A stretch of 64,000 nucleotides of DNA from Erysipelotrichales bacterium (GTDB lineage: Bacteria; Bacillota_I; Bacilli_A; Erysipelotrichales; Erysipelotrichaceae), in the NCBI GenBank assembly GCA_910575705.1, contig CAJTFG010000001.1, forward strand, positions 1 to 64,000. Reading direction: 5' to 3'. How positions within the stretch are numbered: the stretch's first letter is position 1; every line of letters starts with the position of its first letter. Positions 42,229 through 51,365 of the stretch are shown piece after piece. A program made the position numbers and the translations under genes. The notes under the pieces are model-generated. The model made no database searches, was not told the DNA's origin, and saw only the letters and a program-made list of their open reading frames with translations.

Positions 42229-42810
42229 TTAGCGGTGAAAAATGGCAAGATGCTTCAACCGGCTGCTGAGCGCAAGAAACAGCATTACCGCAAATACGAC
42301 CGTAGTGATCGCATTGATAAACGTAGACAGCGCTGACCAGCTAGCTAAAATCTTAGCAGCCTCGCTCGGTATTCCTAGCAAATAGTTTTTATACACATAG
42401 GATAAGACAGGGTCTACGATCACATTAAACAGCATCGCTATACAAGAAGCAAGCAGCGACCATTTCAAAACATACCTCCTGTCATCGAGATGTTCTCGTA
42501 TATGACCTCTTTTGTGAGCGATGAAACCGGCAATCATACCGATAGCAAGCTTCATGATAAAAGTCTTTGGTGCTGATGCCGCATAACCGCTTAAAAGATC
42601 TGCCAGCCCCATGCCGATCGCACCGGCAAGCCCTCCCGGAAGGCCGCCTAATATCAACGCAGCCAATATGCAAAAGGTATTGCCAAAGTGAATGGCTGTT
42701 TTGCTTCCGCCCATAGGGATATCGATTCTAAGAAACTGAAATCCGATAAAACACAGGGCAGCTAACAATGCCGTTGTGCTTAACACCGCAATTTGTCTAT
42801 GTTGCTTCAT
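42229..42810 (-). CDS. ECF transporter substrate-binding (S) component
   Basis: About 193 residues with five to six membrane helices. The pattern SKTAIHFGNTFCILAALILGG followed by GGLAGAIGMGLADLLSGY and APKTFIMKLAIG is typical of ECF-type vitamin-uptake S-components of the riboflavin-transporter-like (ECF-ribofla_trS) family. Such proteins need a shared energising module (EcfA, EcfA', EcfT) encoded elsewhere. It is divergent from a MocR-type PLP-dependent regulator, which suggests vitamin B6 or a precursor as substrate; this is inferred from context only. ATG 42810 is set by AAAGGAGA. Confidence 0.82.
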   Translation of the reverse strand: MKQHRQIAVLSTTALLAALCFIGFQFLRIDIPMGGSKTAIHFGNTFCILAALILGGLPGGLAGAIGMGLADLLSGYAASAPKTFIMKLAIGMIAGFIAHKRGHIREHLDDRRYVLKWSLLASCIAMLFNVIVDPVLSYVYKNYLLGIPSEAAKILASWSALSTFINAITTVVFAVMLFLALSSRLKHLAIFHR

Positions 42811-42921
42811 ATTCATTCTCCTTTGATGTACATGATCATACCAAATATCTGTCATTATAAAAATAACCAGTTTTAATATTTTTCAAAGGGTCAGATGTGC
42901 TATACTATACATGGTGATCTT

Positions 42922-44289
42922 ATGTATATCAAAACCATTAACTTCACACCGGATACAAATTCTCCGTTATATATTCAATTGTCTTCCAAGATCGAGCATG
43001 ATATTGCTCATCATTATCTCATAAAGGGAGACCGTCTGCCAAGCGTGCGCCAACTGGCAGCCGCTTTAAATATCAGCAGAACGACCGTAGAAGCCGCCTA
43101 TGCGCGATTATGTGAAACCGGATACGTACATGCCAGTGCCAAACGCGGCTTTTTTGTTGCGATCGATGCCCAAAAAGCAAAATGGCGGGAATCGATCTTA
43201 TCCCCTCGATCTGCTGAAGAAACTCTTCCCGTACGCTATGATTTTTCTTCGGATTCCGTGGATCCCCTCTGCTTCGACGTGTCGTTATGGAAACGATATA
43301 TCAAAGAGATCCTCGAAAATACACATACGATCTATTCTTACGGCGATATCCAAGGAGAACCGGAACTGCGTCATGCCTTGCAGCGATATGCGTATACAAT
43401 GCGCGGTGTCTTATGTAGAAGCGAACAGATCATCGTCGGTTCCAGCTTTCAATCCCTGTTGTATCAATTATGCGGAATGCTGGACAAACCACAGATCATC
43501 GCCATGGAAGCTCCTGGTTTCGATAAAGCAGAACAGGTCTTTCGGGATTACGGCTTCTCAATCATGCATATTCCCAGACAACCGCACGGCATATCTCTTG
43601 AAAAACTGAAACAGCATTCGATAACGGCTCTGTATGTACATAGCGCAGCCATCGGCGAGGATAAGAAACCTTTGGATAATGAACAGCGTTCCGCCTTGCT
43701 GGCATGGGCAGAAAAATACCATGTTATGATCATCGAAGATGATCACAACGGTGAACTGCGCTACGCTTCCCGCTCCATACCCGCTATGCAAGGAATCTCC
43801 TATCATCGGCAAGTCGTTTATATCGGTTCTTTTTCTAAGCTTTTGCTTCCGTCTTTAAGGATCGGATACATGGTGCTAAATGAAGAGCTGCAGCGGCGTT
43901 ATGAAAAACAAAAACAAAACTACAGTCCATCTTCTTCCAAAATAGAACAGTTGGCGCTGGCTCACTATATTTCTGACGGACATTTAGAGCGGCAGATTCG
44001 ACGTTCCAAAAAGCGCTATGAGCAAAAAAGCAAACAGCTGATGCAGCTATGTATGAACATATTTCCGCAATGGACCTTGATGTTGGAGGAAGCAGCTTTG
44101 CGAATCCAGATGCATGCTCCCACTCCTTATGACAACGAGCAGCTGTTAAAACAATGCATGCGGTATGGCATACGCCTGCAAAAAAATAAAAACGGTGATC
44201 TGCTTCTATCATTTACTTCCATAGATACCGCCGATATGGAAGATGCACTGTATATCATACGATCCGTTTGGGAACAGCTGACACTATAA
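42922..44289 (+). CDS. MocR/PdxR-type regulator (GntR domain plus aminotransferase-like domain)
   Basis: About 455 residues. An N-terminal GntR winged helix (about 10-78; GDRLPSVRQLAAALNISRTTVEAAYARL) is followed by a fold-type-I aminotransferase domain (about 110-450). The PLP lysine is visible in YIGSFSKLLLPSLRIGY, and the Asp that pairs with the PLP ring nitrogen in MIIEDDHNGEL. Members such as PdxR and GabR sense pyridoxal phosphate or aldimines and control neighbouring genes. Here the divergent ECF S-component is the obvious target. A promoter-like TATACT lies just upstream of the ATG at 42922, so the leader is short. Confidence 0.88.
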   Translation: MYIKTINFTPDTNSPLYIQLSSKIEHDIAHHYLIKGDRLPSVRQLAAALNISRTTVEAAYARLCETGYVHASAKRGFFVAIDAQKAKWRESILSPRSAEETLPVRYDFSSDSVDPLCFDVSLWKRYIKEILENTHTIYSYGDIQGEPELRHALQRYAYTMRGVLCRSEQIIVGSSFQSLLYQLCGMLDKPQIIAMEAPGFDKAEQVFRDYGFSIMHIPRQPHGISLEKLKQHSITALYVHSAAIGEDKKPLDNEQRSALLAWAEKYHVMIIEDDHNGELRYASRSIPAMQGISYHRQVVYIGSFSKLLLPSLRIGYMVLNEELQRRYEKQKQNYSPSSSKIEQLALAHYISDGHLERQIRRSKKRYEQKSKQLMQLCMNIFPQWTLMLEEAALRIQMHAPTPYDNEQLLKQCMRYGIRLQKNKNGDLLLSFTSIDTADMEDALYIIRSVWEQLTL

Positions 44290-44390
44290 ATTTCCTATCT
44301 GCCAGAATATCCTTTTACAAAATTGTAGTGTATAATGGTATTACATATTTATAATGTTTACAAGCGCCATATAACAGAAAGGAAACCGTG

Positions 44391-45632
44391 ATGAAACAGA
44401 CATTAGTGCCGAATTTAAAACTGTCATTAAAACAGAGCTTTCATCAGGCTAAAGCACAATCTCTGAAAATTCTTGCATGCAACAATGAGGAGCTGCGCAT
44501 CTATCTGAATGAACAGATGAGCCGTAATCCTTTTTTGCATTGCAGCTATGGTTCCTCTTATGGAAATCATACGGATATGGATATACTGCTGGAATACTCC
44601 CATGAGCATAAGAGCCTATATGATGAGATCATGGAACAGGCACGATTCAGCAAGTACAGTCCCGATCTGAAGATATGTGAATACCTTTTATATCAGTTAG
44701 ACAGCAACGGCTATTTTAAGATCAGCCGGCGCAGACTTTTTGAAGAAGGGCATTATCCGAAGGATATTTTGAAGCGTCATATTGCCATTCTGCGTACGTT
44801 TGAACCGTACGGCATCTTTGCTTTCGATGTAAAGGACTGTTTAAAAATTCAAATCCGCAGATCGCAATATCATGCAAAGGAAACGGCACTGCTGCTCTGT
44901 AATTATCTCGAAGAGCTCGCCCTGCACCACTATGATGTCATCAAAAACAATACCGGGTTATGTGATGAGGATATCGAAGAGAGCTATTCTTTTATTAAAA
45001 CACTGAATCCGAAACCGGCTTCTGGTTATAACAGCGATTCCGTATATATTCATCCGGAATTCATCATACGTGCGGAAGATGAAAATATAAAGATCCAAGA
45101 GATAAGCGATGATTTGCATATATCTTTTCGTGCAGCGGAAGAGGAAGACAGCAAGGAGCTTCGCGATTACATGAAACAGCAAAAAGCACAAGTCAACAAT
45201 ATCATCAGCAGTATTCAGAAACGCAGTTTTACGCTTATGCAGATCATGCAGTATATATGCGATATACAAAAAGATTTCTTTCTTTGTCATGGCAATCTTC
45301 ACCATCTAACGATGGCTATGATCGCAGAAAACTGCGATCTCCATGTTTCCACTGTTTCCCGTGCCTTAACGAATAAATCCTTTGAATTTGAAAACCGCTA
45401 CTACCTTATGAAAAACATGCTTAGCAGCGGCGGTGTAGATGATATCGGAGCAGAGGAGATCAAGACGGAGATACGCGGTATTATCAACGACGAAGATAAA
45501 AAGAAACCTCTCAGCGATGATAAGATATGCGAAATCCTAAACGAAAGAGGGATTGCCGTCTCTCGCAGAACGGTCGCTAAATACCGGGAAAGCTGTCATA
45601 TCTTCAACTCTCAGAAGCGAAGGATAAAGTAA
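44391..45632 (+). CDS. rpoN: RNA polymerase sigma-54 factor
   Basis: A 413-residue sigma-54. Region I at the N-terminus (KQTLVPNLKLSLKQSFHQAK) contacts activators. The core-binding domain spans about 60-210. A helix-turn-helix recognises the -12 element (DLHVSTVSRALTNKSFEF), and the C-terminal RpoN box (VSRRTVAKYRES) reads the -24 element. It is somewhat short and has a less Gln-rich region I than enterobacterial versions, as in other Firmicutes. A sigma-54 activator and two sigma-54 promoters lie within 11 kb, so this gene probably serves them. AGGAAACC lies upstream of the ATG; a terminator follows. Confidence 0.94.
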   Translation: MKQTLVPNLKLSLKQSFHQAKAQSLKILACNNEELRIYLNEQMSRNPFLHCSYGSSYGNHTDMDILLEYSHEHKSLYDEIMEQARFSKYSPDLKICEYLLYQLDSNGYFKISRRRLFEEGHYPKDILKRHIAILRTFEPYGIFAFDVKDCLKIQIRRSQYHAKETALLLCNYLEELALHHYDVIKNNTGLCDEDIEESYSFIKTLNPKPASGYNSDSVYIHPEFIIRAEDENIKIQEISDDLHISFRAAEEEDSKELRDYMKQQKAQVNNIISSIQKRSFTLMQIMQYICDIQKDFFLCHGNLHHLTMAMIAENCDLHVSTVSRALTNKSFEFENRYYLMKNMLSSGGVDDIGAEEIKTEIRGIINDEDKKKPLSDDKICEILNERGIAVSRRTVAKYRESCHIFNSQKRRIK

Positions 45633-45640
45633 CAGATCAT

Positions 45641-45676
45641 GAAAAAGGCCTGCCTTCACATGGCAGACCTTTTCTA
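45641..45676. terminator. Bidirectional terminator between rpoN and the Nif3-like gene
   Basis: AAAAGGCCTGCC pairs with GGCAGACCTTTT (one G-T pair). T runs lie on both sides, serving the converging rpoN and PTS operon. Confidence 0.85.
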
Positions 45677-45688
45677 TTTATTTTTTCA

Positions 45689-46537
45689 TTACTTGGTTAT
45701 ATATTCATACATATCGCCGGACTGTACAAAGCTGCAGGGGATATCTTCTCCCAACGCCTTGCCGATATAGTTCAGCATATATTCCATCCCCGGCTCTTCC
45801 AAATTGAAATGCCCCATACCGAGAACTACCTTATTCTGTCCCAGCATACTGCTGTCGCGGATATATTCTGCCAACGTAAAATCTACGATCTCCATCGTCA
45901 AAAAACAATCGATCCCCTCTTCATTCGCCTGACGAATATCATCTCTGGCATCTCCCAGCACGTGGAAAGGGATCTTGATCTTACGGACGCTTGTATCCAA
46001 GTCACCAATGACCTTGATACCGTTCAGATGCAGACGTTCAATCAAAAAGTCAGCTAATTCCTTTGCGCTTATCTGCGGGATCTCATAATGAAGCGGATTG
46101 GTCGTATCGTGTGTAATATAATCTGTCCACCCTAATTTATCCGCAACGCCATAGAAAATCCCGTCTACATAGCTTCCGTCTTCCATAGGAATACCGGAAT
46201 GAATATAGTCATGATTGCGCCATACAACGATACCGTTATCATCCAGCAGTTTTTTCTTCGCCGCAAACGTCTTGTTTCCTTCTTCTTGCAGCCAATCGAT
46301 ATGATCGCCATGATTCCAAAACAAAGCTTCATGCGCAATGATCAAATTAGCTCCTCGATCGGCTGCCTCTCTTATAACTTCTGCCGTAGCCCAGCACGTC
46401 GTTACGATGCCCGTACATTCTCTATCGGGATCGCCATATAAAATCTTATCGCGAGTCGTTTCTTCCTTGATCACTTCCCCGTTAAATTCGCCTTTGTGAT
46501 AGGCCTTCATCTTTTCAATAACTTCTCTAATCAGCAT
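45689..46537 (-). CDS. Nif3-like dinuclear metal-centre protein
   Basis: A 282-residue member of the Nif3/NGG1p-interacting-factor-3 family, which forms toroidal hexamers with a two-metal site. Probable ligands are visible as IIAHEALFW, NHDYIHSG and the C-terminal GMGHFNLEEPGMEYM. The biochemical role is unsettled; hydrolysis of cyclic or N-linked substrates has been suggested for relatives. It differs from the housekeeping version in lacking the inserted PII-like domain. Last gene of the PTS operon, 3 bases after the kinase gene, which suggests a catabolic rather than housekeeping role here. Confidence 0.83.
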   Translation of the reverse strand: MLIREVIEKMKAYHKGEFNGEVIKEETTRDKILYGDPDRECTGIVTTCWATAEVIREAADRGANLIIAHEALFWNHGDHIDWLQEEGNKTFAAKKKLLDDNGIVVWRNHDYIHSGIPMEDGSYVDGIFYGVADKLGWTDYITHDTTNPLHYEIPQISAKELADFLIERLHLNGIKVIGDLDTSVRKIKIPFHVLGDARDDIRQANEEGIDCFLTMEIVDFTLAEYIRDSSMLGQNKVVLGMGHFNLEEPGMEYMLNYIGKALGEDIPCSFVQSGDMYEYITK

Positions 46538-46540
46538 TTG

Positions 46541-47269
46541 CTATTCTCCTTTCTGCAACCGGCTTCCTTTCATGAGCAAGTAGCTCTGCGCATCATGGTG
46601 ATGATGCAGTACCTGCATGATATTTTTCCGATCACTGCTCTCATAAAATTCCTCTGCTTCCTTGCGGGTCTTACCGCCGGCGACCTTGCGAGCGATCAAA
46701 CGATCTTTAAGCTCCGCCTCTCGGGCATACATAAAGACGCTGTCGTCACAATATTCGATCAGATCCTTCCAGCGTCCTTCGTTTAAAAGAAGATAATTTC
46801 CTTCTATCAGAATGATCGCTTTTTCTGCCCGTATCTGATCCGGTATCACGTCATGTATCTTCCGCGAATAACAAGGCCAGAGATTGTCCTTCTCTCTTCC
46901 TTCCAAGATCTTTTGTTTTAACCCGACAACATCGAAGGTGTCACTGCTTCCTTTTCTCTCCATCAGTGAACGCAAGACACCGTCTTCCATTTGCTGATGA
47001 GTATTCAAATAGCTGTTTGAATAATGGAAGCCATCCATGCCGATCGCCTGAACCGGAATTCCTTCTCGCTCTGCCAAATATTCCAGAAACAGTGACAATG
47101 TCGTTTTCCCGCATCCCGGAGGAGCTGCCAGAAATACAAAGATCCGGCGATCTTTCTCCTTCTGTAATGCTTGCCAGCGCTTTACAAGAGGCAATAAGAC
47201 ATGCGCAACATCCTGCTCATGATATTCGGCATCCACCGTCAATCCGTTTACCGTAAATGAATATCTCAT
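46541..47269 (-). CDS. P-loop kinase of the uridine-kinase / pantothenate-kinase-like family
   Basis: A 242-residue protein with Walker A AAPPGCGKTTLS (about 48-59), a GMDGFHYSN motif (substrate Asp) and ILIEGNYLLL (Walker B-like), then the lid region with RLIARKVAGGKTRKEAEEFYESSDRKN. This layout is shared by YggC/fructokinase-like and nucleoside kinases of the PRK/UdK group. It probably phosphorylates a small sugar or nucleoside-like compound produced by the pathway. Position in the PTS operon supports a catabolic role. The substrate is not known. Confidence 0.8.
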   Translation of the reverse strand: MRYSFTVNGLTVDAEYHEQDVAHVLLPLVKRWQALQKEKDRRIFVFLAAPPGCGKTTLSLFLEYLAEREGIPVQAIGMDGFHYSNSYLNTHQQMEDGVLRSLMERKGSSDTFDVVGLKQKILEGREKDNLWPCYSRKIHDVIPDQIRAEKAIILIEGNYLLLNEGRWKDLIEYCDDSVFMYAREAELKDRLIARKVAGGKTRKEAEEFYESSDRKNIMQVLHHHHDAQSYLLMKGSRLQKGE

Positions 47270-47305
47270 AACCGCCTCCTATTTCATCATTGCAACTATA
47301 GGATA

Positions 47306-48070
47306 CTACTTCTCATCGCTGTCTTCTACATAAAGTGAACGCAGATGAGTTATTTTTTTCTCATCCAAACCATATTCCTGATAGAAGAAACTATCCCAAT
47401 CCGAATATTTTTTCAAAACTTCTTCCCAAGAAGACCGTAACAATTCCTCATGTACCGTACAGCAGTAAACGAGCGTTTCTTTTTCTTTCCCGCAAAAACC
47501 GAGTTCTTCCGCATGCGCTATTGCGTTGCTCATCACATAGTCGTTGCTTCGCATATAGTCTTCCATGATGTCGGCATCTCCTACACCAAGCAGTTTTTGC
47601 AGTAACGCCGCGATAACGCCGGTGCGGTCTTTCCCAGAACTGCAATGAAATAAAATAGCCCCGTCATCCTGTCTCATCAAATCTAAAATCATTTGTATCG
47701 CTTCGTTGTGAAACGGCAGGACACGATACCCTTCATGGACAAACGATGCTGCGTTCCTAATTTCTTCACTGCTGCTGTTCTTATCGATCAGCATAAAAAA
47801 ATAGAAATTTTCCAAACCATCCCGGGTATGCAGAGCCGATACATGGAAACGATGGAAATCACTTGGAAGTTCATAAGGGTCCTCACGGCATTCCTCATCG
47901 CTGCGCAGATCGACGATATAACGGATCCCAAGGCGCCTCATCTCTTCGATATCCTCTTTATGAACATCAAAAAGATTTCCGCTTCTATATAATTTCCCCT
48001 TTTTTATTCTCTTATGATGCAAGACATTTCCGCCAATACAGCGGAAATTATGAATATGTTCTATCTTCAT
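47306..48070 (-). CDS. Tyrosine-phosphatase-family protein (IphP-like)
   Basis: A 254-residue cysteine phosphatase. The active-site loop FHCSSGKDRTGV (HCx5R; about residues 140-151) is intact, with a preceding YIVDLRSDEE strand and DSF...YGL near the end, as in the IphP/DSP group secreted or cytosolic in Gram-positive bacteria. No signal peptide, so cytosolic. Such enzymes can also act on phosphoinositides or sugar phosphates; within a PTS operon a phosphorylated substrate or a regulatory phosphotyrosine is equally possible. GGAGGTGTGA precedes the ATG, after a hairpin that may partly terminate upstream transcription. Confidence 0.85.
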   Translation of the reverse strand: MKIEHIHNFRCIGGNVLHHKRIKKGKLYRSGNLFDVHKEDIEEMRRLGIRYIVDLRSDEECREDPYELPSDFHRFHVSALHTRDGLENFYFFMLIDKNSSSEEIRNAASFVHEGYRVLPFHNEAIQMILDLMRQDDGAILFHCSSGKDRTGVIAALLQKLLGVGDADIMEDYMRSNDYVMSNAIAHAEELGFCGKEKETLVYCCTVHEELLRSSWEEVLKKYSDWDSFFYQEYGLDEKKITHLRSLYVEDSDEK

Positions 48071-48083
48071 TCACACCTCCATG

Positions 48084-48117
48084 CAAACAAAACAGGAAAG
48101 CCTTCGCCTCCCTGTTT
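48084..48117 (-). terminator. Hairpin between PTS IIA and the phosphatase gene (partial terminator)
   Basis: A 12-bp stem with a GAAG tetraloop (AAACAGGGAGGC/GCTTTCCTGTTT) begins right after the IIA stop codon. The T run behind it is short (TGTTTG), so it may lower, rather than stop, transcription of the three downstream genes. Confidence 0.6.
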
Positions 48118-48540
48118 TTATTCATCATCACAGTCCATAGCAGAAGCTGAACATAGCTGATTTACATATACGATCTGATTTCTGCACTCTTCCAAAAGAG
48201 AGGCAACACTCTCACTTGTAAAAGGCACATCTTCCGGTGCAAGCAGAAATCCCATTGCCAGTGAAAGATTCATCCCGCAGATGACATGTACATGATCACA
48301 GATATACGGATAGAACTTCTGATATACGCTTCCTCCCATAAGATCCGTCAAAACGATGACTTCATCATCGGGATCAAACGTATCAAACAGCTCTTTTACC
48401 ACAATCTCCAAATCCTTTTCATCATCTTTTACATACGCGTTGATATCATAGATCTTTTTTGCTTCATTCGTCAAAAAATTAACCGTATCTTTCAACCCGT
48501 ATGCCAAATAGTGATGTGAGGCAAATATATATCTTCTCAT
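48118..48540 (-). CDS. PTS mannose/fructose/sorbose-family IIA component
   Basis: A 140-residue EIIA of the mannose class. The phospho-accepting His is His9 in FASHHYLAYG; the usual Gly after it is another His (His10), so the exact acceptor should be confirmed. The VIVLTDLMGGSVYQKF stretch is typical of the fold. It passes phosphate from HPr to IIB. The start overlaps the stop of the ceramidase-like gene by 4 bases, and ATAGGAGA serves as ribosome site. Confidence 0.88.
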   Translation of the reverse strand: MRRYIFASHHYLAYGLKDTVNFLTNEAKKIYDINAYVKDDEKDLEIVVKELFDTFDPDDEVIVLTDLMGGSVYQKFYPYICDHVHVICGMNLSLAMGFLLAPEDVPFTSESVASLLEECRNQIVYVNQLCSASAMDCDDE

Positions 48541-49766
48541 AACAAATCTCCTATCTCGCTGACAATTTTTTCGCTTTCGCCTTTTGGCGTATTGCTTGCC
48601 TTTGTTTCATATGTTTTTCCATATTCCTCAGCTTCGATGAAATATCCCTGATAGTCATTTGCATAACCGATCAAAAGGAAATGCTTGGATGGACATTTCG
48701 CTCTTAAAGCAAGCCCGAATTTGCTGGCCAACTCGCCGGGATAGGTAACGATCGTCAGATCCTGTGCGTGAATGACAACACCGCTTACGTGGAAATCCAC
48801 GGTTTCGTTTGTCATCTTGTCTTCCAAAATCATAACTTCCGTCGTACGCAACTTCCGTTCATCTAATGAGATACCCTCCTGAGCCAATACCGCATTCGCT
48901 TCATCGATCCCTTTTTGATACTCATTGAAAAATGCGCGGTTATCATATACGATATGATGATCATATACCTGAAGTATCGCTTCATCCATATGCAGCGCTT
49001 CATAATTCTGAATGCCCTTCAAAATATCCGCTATCCCTTTACCAACGCGTTTCAGTTCAGCAAAATCATTTCCCTGCCGGAACTGACGATTGCTGATATC
49101 CCCGCTGGCGCCGGTAAACGTATATGGTACGACTTGCAGTTCTTCTGTCAGCTGCGAACGCACTTCACCGATCAGATCGGAACTCAGCATCATATTGTCA
49201 GGTCCGAGCACCGTCGCATGGCAGTTAAAATTACACATAGCCGCAATGATGCGTTCCCCATGCATAAACTTAATAACCGCTGCATTATCCTCATATGGCA
49301 GGGACGCATCCGTACGTTTGCTGTAATAGCCATGTACTTTACATGTCCCGATATATGCTTCGACATCTGTCAGCTGTTCTTCCAGATCATGGACGCTCTC
49401 CACGATCTTTTCAAGAGCATAATGAAAATATTCTGGGTTGTCCGGTGTACCCAACATCGCTTCATCTGTGAATCCGTTCGCTAAAGAATGCGAGTGAATA
49501 GCATTGACAATAATATGATCACTGTCAATATCAATAAAATTTTTGATCTTATCCTTAATAATCTCCGCCTTGCCTTTGCTCATCGTTATGACGTCTACAC
49601 TGATAAAGAGAAGCCGTGCATTGCTCATCTCCAAAAGAAGAGATACGGCCAGGGGATGATCATGTATCCCCTGTGCCGGATGTTTTCTGGCTTCTCCTAC
49701 GTAACCGCATAAATGAACTTCACATTGAGGCGTTATATCAACGAAACTTGTCGCAGCTCTCAACAA
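48537..49766 (-). CDS. Neutral/alkaline ceramidase-like hydrolase
   Basis: A 409-residue protein matching the catalytic domain of neutral ceramidases, which cleave amide bonds in N-acyl sphingosines. The zinc set of Pseudomonas ceramidase is recognisable: His91 and His93 (HSHS), His183 (NCHATV), Glu345 (YPGE) and Tyr372 (YANDYQGY). The nucleophilic-Ser region is present as SGDIS (Ser225). It lacks a signal peptide and the C-terminal Ig-like domain, so it is a cytosolic, catalytic-only version. Position between PTS IID and IIA implies that it acts on the imported, phosphorylated compound, perhaps as an amidohydrolase; this is inference. The start appears to be TTG, behind AGAAGG. Confidence 0.83.
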   Translation of the reverse strand: MLRAATSFVDITPQCEVHLCGYVGEARKHPAQGIHDHPLAVSLLLEMSNARLLFISVDVITMSKGKAEIIKDKIKNFIDIDSDHIIVNAIHSHSLANGFTDEAMLGTPDNPEYFHYALEKIVESVHDLEEQLTDVEAYIGTCKVHGYYSKRTDASLPYEDNAAVIKFMHGERIIAAMCNFNCHATVLGPDNMMLSSDLIGEVRSQLTEELQVVPYTFTGASGDISNRQFRQGNDFAELKRVGKGIADILKGIQNYEALHMDEAILQVYDHHIVYDNRAFFNEYQKGIDEANAVLAQEGISLDERKLRTTEVMILEDKMTNETVDFHVSGVVIHAQDLTIVTYPGELASKFGLALRAKCPSKHFLLIGYANDYQGYFIEAEEYGKTYETKASNTPKGESEKIVSEIGDLL

Positions 49767-49781
49767 AAACTACCTTCTTTC

Positions 49782-50582
49782 TTATGCAGTAAAGATACCA
49801 GTAGCAGCTCCAATCCAAGAAGCGATAATGATGAACAGGATCATCCAAGTCATCTTTACTTTTTTCTTAGCCATGAAGAAATAGATAATCGCAACTGCAG
49901 CAACCGGAAGCAACTGAGGCATAACGCCGTCGATCAGACCCTGTACTTCCATTGTAACGTCTCCGTTTGTGAAAGTGATACCGGTCTTTAATTTTACAAC
50001 CGTTGCGATCAAAGATCCAACTACTGTCAAACCTAATACGGAACAAGCTTCGGTAAACACCGTGATCTGCTTTCCGAATTTGGTAATGACGTTAACACCC
50101 ATGTTATATCCCCATTCGTACTGCAGGATACGAACGGCCAAAAATGCAATTGTGAAAGCCAGCCACAGGAAGATTCCCAACGGATTTCCCTGCATTGCCA
50201 TACTTGCTCCGATAGAACCGAAGATCGTCGGAATCATGGCCCAACCGATCGTATCACCGATACCAGCCAAAGGTCCCATCAAACCAACCTTGAAGTCATT
50301 AACGGCATCCAAAGATTCAACGCCGCCTTCGTCCTCAATACCTAAAGCGGCACCGATAACAAACGGAGAAATCCAAGGCATCGTATTGTAGTAACGCATG
50401 TAATTCAAAGATGATTTTTTCAAGTCTTCATCGTTTGGATACATCTTGCGCAAACAAGGATATACGGAGAAGAATGCAGAAGGTGCCAGCTGTGTCTCAT
50501 AGTTAAATGTGGAAATACCGATCAGCCATCTTCTGGCAGCTCTGCGCAGATCTTTTTTAGTTAATACTTTTTCCTTACTCAT
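49782..50582 (-). CDS. PTS mannose-family IID component
   Basis: About 266 residues, the IID membrane subunit. It has LTKKDLRRAARRW at the start, FNYETQLAPSAFFSVYPCLRKMY, FVIGAALGIEDEGG, and GPLAGIGDTIGWAMIPTIFGSIG, all typical. One or two helices sit at the C-terminus. ATG 50582 is preceded by AGGAGG and overlaps the IIC stop by 8 bases; the longer frame lacks a ribosome site. Confidence 0.95.
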   Translation of the reverse strand: MSKEKVLTKKDLRRAARRWLIGISTFNYETQLAPSAFFSVYPCLRKMYPNDEDLKKSSLNYMRYYNTMPWISPFVIGAALGIEDEGGVESLDAVNDFKVGLMGPLAGIGDTIGWAMIPTIFGSIGASMAMQGNPLGIFLWLAFTIAFLAVRILQYEWGYNMGVNVITKFGKQITVFTEACSVLGLTVVGSLIATVVKLKTGITFTNGDVTMEVQGLIDGVMPQLLPVAAVAIIYFFMAKKKVKMTWMILFIIIASWIGAATGIFTA

Positions 50583-51351
50583 CTTCCAAACCTCCTGCTG
50601 CACCGACAGATGCGGTTCCAGCATTCATCTTGCTCTTATAAATTTCATAAGCAGCTGCCAATCCAACAGCAGCGATTCCCAATACAGGTACACTCAGGTA
50701 TGCAGCCAGAACGAATCCAACCAACAAGAATGACCAATATTTATTAACAGGCATATACATCAACAGCATCGCCATACCGACACCTGGCAGCACACCACCG
50801 GCAATCGTCAAACCGGTTGTGAACCATGCAGGCATGAAATCCAAGATTGTATTTACCAAGCTAGGTCCGGCAACAACGCAAACCAATACCGGAATAGCAG
50901 AACATAAACCGTAGAAAACCGGTGAAATCTTGATCACATTCAATGCGCTCTGGAATTTTCCTTCTTCGATCAGAGCGATTTCTTTTCTCATCAAGAAACC
51001 ATTGAAGATCTTGTAAATAACATCAAAGTTAACACCCAGCATAGCAACCGGCAAACCAATTGCTAAACCGGCCTCCATTCCTTGACCCGTTGTAGCGGCA
51101 ATCGTCGTAGCGATGATAGCAGCGATCGGATAATCCGGCATGGAAGATCCACCAACGGCAACGACACCCATAGACATCAGCTGCATGGTAGCACCGATAT
51201 AAAGACCGGTTTCCGGATCACCGACAACAAGTCCGGTCAGCCATCCGCAGATCAATGTGTTAAATGCGGCAATCTGAAGCGTAACGGTATCCGTCATTTT
51301 CAGATAGGCAATAAGCGTAATCAATATAATCTGAATTACTGATAATTCCAT
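50575..51351 (-). CDS. PTS mannose-family IIC component
   Basis: A 258-residue membrane permease subunit with multiple helices, carrying the family stretches ETGLYIGATMQLMSMGVVAVGGSSMPD and AGLAIGLPVAMLGVNFDVIYK. With IID it forms the sugar channel. GGAGGGAAA precedes the start. Co-transcribed with IIB (14 bases upstream). Confidence 0.95.
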   Translation of the reverse strand: MELSVIQIILITLIAYLKMTDTVTLQIAAFNTLICGWLTGLVVGDPETGLYIGATMQLMSMGVVAVGGSSMPDYPIAAIIATTIAATTGQGMEAGLAIGLPVAMLGVNFDVIYKIFNGFLMRKEIALIEEGKFQSALNVIKISPVFYGLCSAIPVLVCVVAGPSLVNTILDFMPAWFTTGLTIAGGVLPGVGMAMLLMYMPVNKYWSFLLVGFVLAAYLSVPVLGIAAVGLAAAYEIYKSKMNAGTASVGAAGGLEDE

Positions 51352-51365
51352 TTTTTATTTCCCTC

